A stretch of 47,732 bases of DNA. It comes from a virus. Shown one piece after another: positions 41,282-47,129 of the stretch; within the stretch, counting starts at the first letter, position 1; each line of letters begins with the position of its first letter. The stretch is taken from positions 64,001 to 111,732 of IMG/VR virus record IMGVR_UViG_3300012964_000001; one strand, written 5' to 3'. The translations under genes were made by a program, and so were the position numbers. The notes beneath the pieces were generated by a model. That model did not search any database. It saw nothing but the letters and a program-made list of their open reading frames with translations, and was not told the origin of the DNA.

Positions 41282-42070
41282 TTACCCCGTCGTGCTGACG
41301 TCGCCGTAGAACTTGCGGTGCCAAACCACCGCTTCCGCGAACGGGAAGACCTCGCAGATCTTCCAGAAGTCGTCAGGGTAGGTGTCGTGCATCCAGAGCA
41401 GGCTCTTCTGCGTGAGGTCGATTCCCGTCGAGCTCCCGCTAGTTCCGCCCGGAATCGGAATCTTCTGAGCCATCAGGTATGCGTAGACATCCGGCTTGTT
41501 CCAGTCCTTGAGCGGGTAGATGATATCGGGCCGCGTCCCCCAGTTCCCGAGCATCTTGCGCCGCCAAAGCGAATCGGCCTTCTTGGCCCCGGTGGCGATG
41601 AGCGAAATCCCCGTCTCGGTTTTCGCCATCGCGTAGACGTCGTTCAGCGATAGCTCCGGGATGCCCTCGCCGTTCATCCGGAACTTCTTGCGGTTCTTTT
41701 TGGCTTTTTCTCCAAGAGTCCCGATAAGCGCTTCGTCGTCCAAATCCCCCGTGTAGACGTAGTTCTGCGAGGTGAGCCCATCCTTGCCAACGAAACGATA
41801 GACACCAGCCTGCAGGATTCGCGTCAGACACCAATGGGGGAACTGATGGATCTTGAGTCCCCAACGCTGGCGCCCGTATTCGAGCTGCCGATCGACACAC
41901 TCTAGCCCCGGAACGAAGTACATGAAGACTCCCTCAACCCGCTCGAAGGCGCGAACACACAGGTCCGCCATAGCCAGGGAGTCCTTGCCGCCACTGTAGA
42001 ATATGAGGCACGCGGGACTTCTCTCGCGTGCCTCACCCAGTATCTTCAGCGTCGACGCCAGAATCTTCAT
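41282..42070 (-). CDS. PAPS reductase-fold PP-loop protein (IbrA-like)
   Basis: The 262-residue protein has the PP-loop SGGKDS at residues 26-31, an RQRWGLKIHQF strand, the GAKKADSLWRR motif and the PLKDWNKPDVYAYL motif of PAPS/ATP-pyrophosphatase enzymes. The C-terminal catalytic ECGLH of assimilatory PAPS reductases is missing, so sulphate reduction is unlikely. It precedes the ParB-fold gene by about 140 nt. Phage members may serve in nucleotide or nucleic-acid sulphur chemistry or in regulation (IbrA). It is the first gene of the packaging segment. Confidence 0.8.
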   Translation of the reverse strand: MKILASTLKILGEARERSPACLIFYSGGKDSLAMADLCVRAFERVEGVFMYFVPGLECVDRQLEYGRQRWGLKIHQFPHWCLTRILQAGVYRFVGKDGLTSQNYVYTGDLDDEALIGTLGEKAKKNRKKFRMNGEGIPELSLNDVYAMAKTETGISLIATGAKKADSLWRRKMLGNWGTRPDIIYPLKDWNKPDVYAYLMAQKIPIPGGTSGSSTGIDLTQKSLLWMHDTYPDDFWKICEVFPFAEAVVWHRKFYGDVSTTG

Positions 42071-42082
42071 TCGGAAGCGCGG

Positions 42083-42331
42083 CTACCAGGCGCCGCCGAG
42101 GCCAGCGCTGAACTTCATCGCTCCGCCTCCAGCCGCTTTGGCGAAAACGCGAGTGGCACGCACGCCGCGTTCTCCACGCTTGCCACCCGTTGCGGTACCG
42201 AGTCCGCCTCCGGCACCTAGTCCGGTAGCGCCTCTCGCGAAATTACCGCCTCCTCTGACCCCACCACGTGCACTCATCCCCGCCCGAGCACGCCGCCCAG
42301 CTTCCGCCATTGTGATCTTCACTGCTGCCAT
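42083..42331 (-). CDS. Small basic Gly/Ala/Arg-rich protein
   Basis: I start at the ATG preceded by AAAGG, giving 82 residues with MAAVKITMAEAGRRARAG and then low-complexity Gly/Ala/Arg sequence (ARGGVRGGGNFARGATGLGA). The net positive charge and lack of hydrophobic core suggest disorder and nucleic-acid binding. It follows another small basic protein and lies just upstream of the PP-loop gene. No family is recognised. Confidence 0.55.
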   Translation of the reverse strand: MAAVKITMAEAGRRARAGMSARGGVRGGGNFARGATGLGAGGGLGTATGGKRGERGVRATRVFAKAAGGGAMKFSAGLGGAW

Positions 42332-42357
42332 GGCACTTACCTTTCGTTGTTGTCGAA

Positions 42358-42407
42358 TGCGGGTCGTCACCCGCAGGAAAACTCTAGCAAACGCGCGCAA
42401 ACGCGCG
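42358..42407. repeat. Hairpin and tandem 10-bp repeat between two basic-protein genes
   Basis: The intergenic region contains a perfect 7-bp hairpin with tetraloop CGTC (42358-42375). A 10-bp direct repeat CAAACGCGCG follows at 42388-42397 and 42398-42407. No T-run follows on the minus strand. It may separate the K/G-rich protein gene from the Gly/Ala-rich gene as an attenuator or processing site. Confidence 0.45.
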
Positions 42408-42437
42408 CGCAGGAGGCGATTTGTAGGCTATTGTGCC

Positions 42438-42533
42438 CTACTTTCCCTTACCTTTTCCGCCCTTGCCGCCCTTGGGCATCTTCGGACCGTCGTTTCCTTT
42501 GCCCTTGCCTTTACCTTTTCCGCCACACGCCAT
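42438..42533 (-). CDS. 31-residue Gly/Lys-rich peptide from an internal start
   Basis: Within the last quarter of the 134-residue gene, in the same frame, lies an ATG with AGGAG 9 nt upstream. From it the product is MACGGKGKGKGKGNDGPKMP and a further GGKGGKGKGK. The ribosome site is far better than that of the full-length gene, so the basic tail may be made on its own in addition to the long form. It would be a minimal polycation, possibly DNA-binding. Confidence 0.45.
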   Translation of the reverse strand: MACGGKGKGKGKGNDGPKMPKGGKGGKGKGK

Positions 42534-42842
42534 GATGGTCTTCTCCTGTTGCGGCCGCCGTCCGGCGGCTTGAAGTCTTCGAATCCAGGCCTCGAGCTCG
42601 ACGCTAAAGAGCGACGCGCGACGCGTCGTGACTAGTTCGAACCGGTTTTTCCCGCGACACCGCACCACGAACAGCGGCCTATCCTCCGGCTCTCCCGCGA
42701 GACTCTGAGCGATACTGGGCGGTACCAGGCCGCCGTTGCGGCGATGCAGCTCCAGTGCTCGCTTCGCCAGTCTGGCCATCAGACTAGCCGCCTGCGCGCA
42801 CGGTCGTAGGTCGATGTCTACGGTGTAGGTGGATTGTGCCAT
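42438..42842 (-). CDS. Small protein with Gly/Lys-rich tail, start abuts tRNA-Ser
   Basis: The 134-residue product has a structured part (about 1-95: TYTVDIDLRPCAQAASLMAR; RLAKRALELHRRNGGLVPP; LFVVRCRGKNRFELV) and a basic Gly/Lys tail. The ATG lies only 7 nt from the CCA end of the tRNA-Ser, and no ribosome site fits between them. If the tRNA is cut from a joint transcript, the mRNA would be almost leaderless. No family is recognised. Confidence 0.5.
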   Translation of the reverse strand: MAQSTYTVDIDLRPCAQAASLMARLAKRALELHRRNGGLVPPSIAQSLAGEPEDRPLFVVRCRGKNRFELVTTRRASLFSVELEAWIRRLQAAGRRPQQEKTIMACGGKGKGKGKGNDGPKMPKGGKGGKGKGK

Positions 42843-42849
42843 CGCAGGT

Positions 42850-42937
42850 TGGCGGAATCTGAGCGATTCGAACGCCCAAGGCCTTGCGGCTCACCCGGGT
42901 TCAGGCCGGGCCCCGTCGCCAATCGGGTTGAGATTCC
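42850..42937 (-). tRNA. tRNA-Ser (anticodon UGA)
   Basis: Acceptor GGAATCT pairs with AGATTCC, followed by discriminator G and an encoded CCA. The D arm has three CCC/GGG pairs. The anticodon stem CCCGG/CCGGG holds loop CCTGAAC, anticodon TGA; base 33 is C, not the usual T. A long variable arm with GCC-GCAA-GGC marks a class II tRNA. The T arm has a TTCGAAT loop and stem GGGCG/CGCTC. It is 88 nt long, normal for tRNA-Ser. It probably supplements host UCN decoding. Confidence 0.85.
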
Positions 42938-43101
42938 GTGAAATCGGCTGTGGACTCCGGCGCCCACACTTGCGTCCTACCAGCGGGTGTCAGCCGTTCG
43001 GAACCGAATTCGAGCCCTCGACTGGTGCCGACCCAGTCCCCGGCGGGTACAGGCCGCCGGTCATCGCCGGATGGCGAGGGCTTGATTGGGCGCTCGCTCC
43101 T

Positions 43102-43151
43102 AGTCGGGCGCGGAGCAGTGGCCCTTTTAGCTGGTAGGATCTAGCCCGACT
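43102..43151. other. Inverted repeat in the tRNA spacer
   Basis: Between the two tRNAs (42938-43160) I find no gene. The only structure is a pair of 8-nt perfect arms, AGTCGGGC and GCCCGACT, enclosing 34 nt. The arms could pair like an acceptor stem, but there is no T-loop, so it is not called a tRNA. It may be a decayed tRNA or a processing hairpin. Confidence 0.35.
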
Positions 43152-43160
43152 CCCAGCCGG

Positions 43161-43232
43161 TCTGAGCCGCAGGGGTCGAACCTGCCGTGTCCTGGTCCCA
43201 AACCAGGCGCCTCACCCCGGGGCTCGGCTCAG
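43161..43232 (-). tRNA. tRNA-Pro (anticodon UGG)
   Basis: Acceptor CTGAGCC pairs with GGCTCAG, followed by discriminator A; CCA is not encoded (CCG follows). The D stem GCC/GGC encloses a GG-containing loop. The anticodon stem CCTGG/CCAGG has loop TTTGGGA with anticodon TGG. The T stem GCAGG/CCTGC has loop TTCGACC. All arms pair well and the length of 72 nt is normal. The host CCA-adding enzyme is needed for maturation. Confidence 0.9.
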
Positions 43233-43276
43233 AGTGGTCTAAAGCTCTGGTTGGCCAGCCCATTGTCGCAGGTAAC

Positions 43277-43293
43277 TTGACCACAGTGGTCAA
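43277..43293. promoter_or_regulatory. 17-bp perfect dyad between tRNA-Pro and endonuclease gene
   Basis: TTGACCAC-A-GTGGTCAA is a perfect 8+8 dyad. It lies in the 89-nt gap between the endonuclease stop and tRNA-Pro, upstream of the tRNA on the minus strand. GTAAC and GTTAC flank it in further, interrupted symmetry. The pattern fits an operator or protein-binding site controlling the tRNA segment; a transcript hairpin is also possible. Confidence 0.5.
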
Positions 43294-43321
43294 CCAGTTA
43301 CTTCTAAAGTCCTACCTGAGG

Positions 43322-43867
43322 TCAGAGAGGGCACTCGCCGGGAAGTAGGATTGGTCTGAAACCGTGTTTCGTCCACCGCATTCGAGCTGGCGGTTTTCCT
43401 GGTTTCTTAGGCTTAAGAGCGACTGTTTCGTCTTTCCTGACTTTTCGTTTTGGTAAGCGTGCAATCGCCTCTCGCACCGCATCTACAGCTCGATCGACGT
43501 CATCTTCAACCAGCCCAGAAGGTATACGAACCACGGTGATTCCGTGCGCCGCCATCACGCGGTCGCGATAGGCATCCGCCTCTGGGTCGTGGCATCCTCC
43601 GTCGACCTCAACAACGATTCGATCGAGCGGGCTGGCGAAGTCGGCGATGTACCCAAGCAGCGGAAACTGCCGCCTGAACCTCACCCCGAGTTGCCTGGCA
43701 TTTAGACGACTCCACAGGATGCGCTCAGATCTCGTCGGAGCTCTCCGCATCTGCTTCGCCTTCTCGAACTTCCACTCAGGCATGCGCCTACTGAGCGCGC
43801 CCAGCGGTTTCGTCTTTTTGGCCACCAACGCGCCAACCCCAGGTTCCAAACTGCCCCCTATTCTCAT
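43322..43867 (-). CDS. DUF559 (Vsr-like fold) endonuclease
   Basis: The 181-residue product has the DUF559 signature: RRAPTRSERILWSRLNARQLG (E48), VRFRRQFPLLGYIADFASP (D76), IVVEVDGGCHD (E87, D89, H93) and an R101-containing helix, then GITVVRIPSG. This corresponds to a PD-(D/E)xK nuclease related to the Vsr fold. Residues 130-181 form a basic tail. The start is uncertain: ATG at 43867 has a weak site and a second ATG at codon 29 is also possible. Phage members are often solitary mobile nucleases; its place next to tRNA genes fits this. Confidence 0.8.
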   Translation of the reverse strand: MRIGGSLEPGVGALVAKKTKPLGALSRRMPEWKFEKAKQMRRAPTRSERILWSRLNARQLGVRFRRQFPLLGYIADFASPLDRIVVEVDGGCHDPEADAYRDRVMAAHGITVVRIPSGLVEDDVDRAVDAVREAIARLPKRKVRKDETVALKPKKPGKPPARMRWTKHGFRPILLPGECPL

Positions 43868-43877
43868 AGCGACGGTC

Positions 43878-43975
43878 GTCGAACTCTGTCGAACTCTGTC
43901 GAATTCCGTACTGGTGCAATTTTAGTCAATCGGCGGGAATTTTCCCTCAATTGGCAATTTTTAGATTTTTCGACC
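43878..43975. promoter_or_regulatory. Tandem 10-bp repeats and A+T-rich tract upstream of endonuclease gene
   Basis: Three tandem copies of GTCGAACTCT (the third GTCGAATTCC) lie at 43878-43907. They are followed by an A+T-rich tract (about 43917-43975) with several AAAATT blocks, unusual in this GC-rich genome. This lies 11 nt and more before the endonuclease start on the minus strand, and the A+T-rich part overlaps the end of a 55-codon gene. It probably holds the promoter of the leftward tRNA and endonuclease segment. Confidence 0.45.
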
Positions 43976-44114
43976 GGCCTGATGCGTTTTGGTGTGCCGA
44001 GAGCAGCCACCGAGCCAGCCTGGTCTCGTTCGGCCCCCAGATTTCGACGACGGCGCCGCGACGCGTCCGCTCGGCGCCGCATCCCTGGAAGTGGGTTCGG
44101 GCCTGGTCAAGCAC
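43947..44114 (-). CDS. Small unrecognised gene (55 residues)
   Basis: A GTG-started frame encodes VLDQARTHFQGCGAERTRRG, AVVEIWGPNETRLARWLLSA and a basic tail. Codon positions are strongly GC3-rich for most of its length, and the composition looks protein-like (WGPNETRLARWLLSAH). Upstream the frame stays open for only 12 codons before a TAA. The ribosome site is weak. It shows no family and may begin at a non-standard codon or be the remnant of a longer gene, since the same frame upstream of the TAA also encodes the 20-codon peptide at 44151-44213. Confidence 0.4.
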   Translation of the reverse strand: MLDQARTHFQGCGAERTRRGAVVEIWGPNETRLARWLLSAHQNASGRSKNLKIAN

Positions 44115-44150
44115 TAGGTTGACCGCGAGGACTGGATCGATCCGAGGGTT

Positions 44151-44213
44151 TTACCGGACCGACGCTTCTCTGGCCGACTTTTCGGCCTTTTTGGCCTGGT
44201 AGGCCGCAATCAT
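44151..44213 (-). CDS. 20-residue basic peptide frame
   Basis: After the 119-residue gene an ATG opens a frame encoding MIAAYQAKKAEKSAREASVR. It is a charged helix-forming peptide. It has no clear ribosome site and is listed only because it lies 5 nt past the preceding stop in a densely packed region. It is in the same frame as the 55-codon candidate after one TAA, so the two may once have been a single gene. Confidence 0.25.
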   Translation of the reverse strand: MIAAYQAKKAEKSAREASVR

Positions 44214-44218
44214 CGGGT

Positions 44219-44578
44219 TCACCAGCAGACCTCGGCCGGAGGCGGTATGGTGACGGGGCCGAGCGAAAGGGCAAGCCCGGTCTCGCCCTCGATCAAGTCT
44301 CGCAGACCATCGGCATAGACCTCCGAGTAGGACGAGACCACTTTCGGGTCGCAGGCCCGGATCGACCAAAACTGAACCGTGTAGGTGTCGGTAGGGTCGA
44401 GCCATACCGCGATCGAATTGATCCGACGGCGGGCTCGGGACCGAAACCGGACCATGAGGCCGCATCGGCCCTCGTGTTCCGCTGGCATGGCTCGGGTCAT
44501 CCCGATCATGGCCGTCAGCCGGCCGTGGCCGCCTAGTTGGGCTAGAATCGTTGTAGCGATCTGGTGTCGGTCGGTCAT
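44219..44578 (-). CDS. Conserved small phage protein of unknown function
   Basis: The 119-residue protein begins MTDRHQIATTILAQLGGHGR, then LTAMIGMTRAM, followed by GLMVRFRSRARRRINSIAVW, LDPTDTYTVQFWSIRACD and YADGLRDLIEGETGLALSL. I recall this arrangement (ILxQLGGxRFIAMTGA, then LxPxDTYTVEF, then YADxLRxxFxxxTGL) as recurrent in phage and mobile-element genomes, without known function. AGGTAGG precedes the ATG. The leader is rich in CA, like two other right-arm genes. Confidence 0.7.
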   Translation of the reverse strand: MTDRHQIATTILAQLGGHGRLTAMIGMTRAMPAEHEGRCGLMVRFRSRARRRINSIAVWLDPTDTYTVQFWSIRACDPKVVSSYSEVYADGLRDLIEGETGLALSLGPVTIPPPAEVCW

Positions 44579-44666
44579 TCGCCTACCTGTGTGGTGTGGG
44601 TTCGGTGGCCGTGTGTGGCCCCCGCTACTGGGCCCGAGCCGGTTGGCAGGGGCCCAGGCGCCGGGG

Positions 44667-44864
44667 TCAGCCGTGGGCCCAACGCTCGAACTTCGCGGCC
44701 GCTCTCGACTCCGCCCGACTCTCCGCTCGCTCAGCGGCGCGCCATAGTTTCGCGATTCGACGAGCATCCGATTCGGATGGCAGCTTCACCGTCCGATCTA
44801 GCAGCACCGTCCCGTCATGGTTTACTAGCAGGTCATATCCTAGGACTTTCACTGGTCTTGGCAT
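44667..44864 (-). CDS. Small unknown protein, first leftward gene
   Basis: The 65-residue product begins MPRPVKVLGYDLLVNHDGTV and continues into a highly charged Arg/Glu/Ala helix (IAKLWRAAERAESRAESRAA). It is the first gene read leftward from the divergent control region. AGGTG lies about 7 nt from the ATG, and a 20-bp operator-like dyad ends 20 nt upstream. That arrangement is the same as in front of several rightward genes. No family is recognised. Confidence 0.6.
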   Translation of the reverse strand: MPRPVKVLGYDLLVNHDGTVLLDRTVKLPSESDARRIAKLWRAAERAESRAESRAAAKFERWAHG

Positions 44865-44884
44865 ACCCGAACACCTAGCAACTA

Positions 44885-44904
44885 CCATACCACCGTCGGC
44901 ATAG
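44885..44904 (-). promoter_or_regulatory. Operator-like dyad upstream of first leftward gene
   Basis: On the minus strand it reads CTATGCC-N6-GGTATGG and belongs to the CYATKVC-N6-GKYATGG family found eight times nearby. It ends 20 nt before the ATG of the 65-residue gene. TGGTATGGT at its right half resembles an extended -10 element. Confidence 0.6.
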
Positions 44905-44955
44905 TAGAGAGGACGCGGTTTGGTCGGTAGAGCCCTACCCCGACAGACCACCATA

Positions 44956-45262
44956 CTATGACTAGTGTGTCATGGTCTACCGCTCTGACTATCTGGCCGG
45001 CTCTCCAAAACCGAAGGAGTCACGGCAACTTGAGTCGTTTTGGCCCACCATGACGCCATTGTCATGGTCTATGAAAGGAAGTCATGGGGGCAGGTTTGGG
45101 ACCAAATCGGTCGGCCTAACTCGCAATTCGTTCATAGTCTATGGCGAGCTTGTCATGGTTGGGGTCGATCGACATAACTGGTCAAGACTCCACAGCTTTT
45201 AGAGCTAGCCGGCCGGTAGGCTCGACCAGAATCCGTATCGCACCATGACACGGTGGTCATAG
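44956..45262. promoter_or_regulatory. Control region with an array of dyad operators
   Basis: About 390 bp (44955-45341) between divergent genes hold no credible gene. They contain four 20-bp dyads at 44956-44975, 45048-45067, 45139-45158 and 45243-45262; the second is perfect (CCATGAC-N6-GTCATGG). A shortened copy (N5) lies at 45069-45087 and extra half-sites lie at 45131-45137. Spacing between dyads is about 91-104 bp, not strictly helical. The array may be repressor operators, stoperator-like sites, a partition centromere or origin iterons. The binding protein is not identified in the window. Confidence 0.7.
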
Positions 45263-45301
45263 TCCAGTGACCCTACAGGCAGCATATTGGCGCCGTCTCG
45301 A

Positions 45302-45321
45302 CTATGGGACGCTTGGCATGG
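45302..45321 (+). promoter_or_regulatory. Operator-like dyad before rightward gene 1
   Basis: CTATGGG-N6-GGCATGG, ending 20 nt before the ATG of the 110-residue gene. It is the same family as the upstream array. GGCATGGT may double as the -10 region, giving a short 5' leader. Confidence 0.6.
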
Positions 45322-45341
45322 TCATCGCATATCGGTTGGGC

Positions 45342-45674
45342 ATGACCCGCAACACCCTCAGCCAACCAATCGTCCTAGTCGGACTCCCCGGAATGTCCCG
45401 CACCTACACCCCGCGCCCGGACGGGATGGTCGACCAAATCACCCGAAAAGACGACCTAGAAAAGGCATGTGTCGTTACGACCGAACAGGCCGTCGAAGCA
45501 GTCGAGCGGATTACCCGGAAGGGCTGGCAGGTCACTGTCAGCGGCCCCGAGCTCACCAGGCTCCGGCGCAGCGCTCGCTCCCGAGCGGCGCGCGCGGCCC
45601 GACGGGACGTCCTGGACTCTCTCGGCATGACGGCCGTTCGTGGCTCGGTGTCCGGCCGAACCTATTATGAGTGA
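45342..45674 (+). CDS. Unknown protein, rightward gene 1
   Basis: I start at the ATG 20 nt after the dyad; the product is 110 residues. It begins MTRNTLSQPIVLVGLPGMSR, has YTPRPDGMVDQITRKDDLEK, then a helix with VVTTEQAVEAVERITRKGW, a VTVSGPEL strand and an Arg-rich helix (RRSARSRAARAARRDVL). The final part may bind nucleic acid. No family is recognised. The operator-like dyad of the next gene lies directly after its stop. Confidence 0.65.
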   Translation: MTRNTLSQPIVLVGLPGMSRTYTPRPDGMVDQITRKDDLEKACVVTTEQAVEAVERITRKGWQVTVSGPELTRLRRSARSRAARAARRDVLDSLGMTAVRGSVSGRTYYE

Positions 45675-45676
45675 CA

Positions 45677-45696
45677 CCATTACTACGCTGGTATGG
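45677..45696 (+). promoter_or_regulatory. Operator-like dyad before rightward gene 2
   Basis: CCATTAC-N6-GGTATGG, ending 20 nt before the ATG. It starts 2 nt after the stop of the previous gene, so the gene has its own control site. Confidence 0.6.
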
Positions 45697-45716
45697 TTAT
45701 CGCAATGGATCCAGCC

Positions 45717-45953
45717 ATGACACTGACCCCGAAAGCCATCCACGCGCTTGAGACTCTGGTGATCCTGACCGCCGAGCAAGGCTCCGGCCTGGTTCAACGG
45801 CTCGCGGCCGAGATTCAGATCGAATTCGGCCTAACGGACGAAGAGCGCCAAACGATTCTCTACCTGTGGGCCGTCGGGTACCGACTCCCAAACCTACCGG
45901 TCTGGGACCGAATCTCCTCCGGGCTCGAGCATTACCAAGCCGTAGACGAGTAG
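45717..45953 (+). CDS. Small helical protein, rightward gene 2
   Basis: The 78-residue acidic product is mostly helical (MTLTPKAIHALETLVILTAE; GLVQRLAAEIQIEFGLTDEE; RQTILYLWAVGYRLPNLPVW). A GGA ribosome site lies 7 nt upstream of the ATG I prefer; an earlier ATG four codons upstream would sit inside the operator region. No family is recognised. It is followed by a strong hairpin. Confidence 0.6.
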   Translation: MTLTPKAIHALETLVILTAEQGSGLVQRLAAEIQIEFGLTDEERQTILYLWAVGYRLPNLPVWDRISSGLEHYQAVDE

Positions 45954-45972
45954 CCGACTTGACCGCAGGCCC

Positions 45973-46001
45973 AGGCCCGCACCCCTAGAGGGGCCGGGCC
46001 T
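45973..46001 (+). terminator. GC-rich hairpin after rightward gene 2
   Basis: Outer arms AGGCCCG and CGGGCCT enclose inner arms CCCCT and AGGGG around a 2-nt loop, 19 nt after the stop codon. Only TT follows, so termination would depend on structure more than on a U-tract. It separates this gene from the CA-rich leader of the next gene. Confidence 0.5.
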
Positions 46002-46089
46002 TCACCCGTTAGAGGGCGCCCCGCATCCGTCGGCCGTGACCCTCGCCCCCTACACGCACCACACGCACCACGCACCATTGGAGCTAAGC

Positions 46090-46374
46090 ATGGCCACCTA
46101 CACGAAATTGAAGAATGGATCCTGGGGAATCAAGGTTCAGGGCACGGCGTCCGCCGGTCAGTCGGTAACCGTCACCAAGCGCGACGGCTCGAGCAAGGCC
46201 GAGCTGGTCGACCGAGTCCTTTGGGCCGGCGATGGGGTCGCAATCTGTTCGATCGCCCAGCACGCTCACTCAAGCGGCAGCCGTCGCGGATACTCGGGCC
46301 GCTACGAATGTGATGAATGTGGCGACATGGTGGTTCCGGGGTCCCGGTGTTGGGAGACCGGCTGTACTCACTGA
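46090..46374 (+). CDS. Small zinc-ribbon protein
   Basis: The 94-residue product starts at an ATG with GGAG 6 nt upstream, after a CA-rich leader. Residues 1-55 form a beta domain (MATYTKLKNGSWGIKVQGTA; SVTVTKRDGSSKAELVDRVL) of a type that I recall in many phage and mobile-element proteins. Residues 74-92 form a zinc ribbon (CDEC at 74-77, then C87 and C92 in GSRCWETGC). A DNA- or protein-binding role is plausible; the domain is often seen near helicase and replication genes, as here. Confidence 0.7.
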   Translation: MATYTKLKNGSWGIKVQGTASAGQSVTVTKRDGSSKAELVDRVLWAGDGVAICSIAQHAHSSGSRRGYSGRYECDECGDMVVPGSRCWETGCTH

Positions 46375-46394
46375 CCATTACTATCCTGGTATGG
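46375..46394 (+). promoter_or_regulatory. Operator-like dyad before coiled-coil gene
   Basis: CCATTAC-N6-GGTATGG, ending 23 nt before the ATG. It differs from the dyad before rightward gene 2 only in the spacer. Confidence 0.6.
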
Positions 46395-46417
46395 TTCTCG
46401 CATTAGGATCCTTCATC

Positions 46418-47071
46418 ATGACCCACCTACTACGCACCCTAGTTCTCGGTCTCGTCGCCCGAGAAGCCATCCAGGCGTCCGGTTACTCGGACCTTACCGG
46501 CCGAGCGAACCCGATCATCGGGGATGACGTTGAGCTCACGGACTCGATTCTCCGAGAGCTCGGAGAGCTGATGGGTCGGCCACTGACCCAGCAAGAGGTC
46601 GAGCTCGTCGCACGCGAGACCGGGACATGGGACCAGCGTGGCCAGTGGTCCTCATGGCCTGACCAGGCCGAGCGACTGACGTCGGCCCTCCAAGCCGCCG
46701 ACCGCGCCAGCGTGTCGGCCGCGGCCGAAGAGCGCGTTTTGGCCGCCGAGCAGGCGACCCAGGCCGCCCAGGCCGAAGTCGAGTCGCTCAAAAAACGGCT
46801 GAACGACCAACTTCTGGTAGAGCATGAGCTCAGCCGACAGGTGGCACTCAACGGATATCCGACCAAACTGGCCTATCAGTCGGTGGAAGACTCTCTATGG
46901 TTCGAGGCTGAGACGCTCCGAATCGAGGTCTCGCGCAACGCCAAGCCGTACCGAACCCAACGGGCGGCCAACCAAGCTATCATCCGAGCGGACGCTCTTC
47001 AAGAGGCGGCCATCCGGATGGCTCAGATCCGAAACCCTGGAGCCAAACGAGTCGTCCCCCAGGTGGCATAA
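46418..47071 (+). CDS. Coiled-coil protein, rightward
   Basis: The 217-residue product has a hydrophobic start (MTHLLRTLVLGLVAREAIQA) and then a domain with LTDSILRELGELMGRPLTQQ and WDQRGQWSSWPDQAERLTSA. A long Ala/Glu-rich coiled coil follows (about 95-140: AEERVLAAEQATQAAQAEVE; SLKKRLNDQLLVEHELSRQV), then a basic C-terminal region. AGGA lies about 8 nt upstream of the ATG. No family is recognised. Early expression with its neighbours is inferred from the shared operator. Confidence 0.65.
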   Translation: MTHLLRTLVLGLVAREAIQASGYSDLTGRANPIIGDDVELTDSILRELGELMGRPLTQQEVELVARETGTWDQRGQWSSWPDQAERLTSALQAADRASVSAAAEERVLAAEQATQAAQAEVESLKKRLNDQLLVEHELSRQVALNGYPTKLAYQSVEDSLWFEAETLRIEVSRNAKPYRTQRAANQAIIRADALQEAAIRMAQIRNPGAKRVVPQVA

Positions 47072-47129
47072 ATCTCGCAAACTCGTCGGTTACACCACAC
47101 ACACAACCCACACACCGGACCACTGACCA

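Noticed and set aside
43102-43151. Third tRNA in the tRNA spacer
   Set aside because: The 8-bp closing stem is good, but there is no T-loop and only 34 nt inside, too short for a tRNA.
44972-45202. Plus-strand open frame of 76 codons in the control region
   Set aside because: It overlaps two operator dyads, has no ribosome site and an implausible composition; regulatory repeats explain the sequence.
45973-46001. CRISPR-like or iteron repeat
   Set aside because: Single GC-rich hairpin, no repeat-spacer array. No CRISPR array is visible anywhere in the window.
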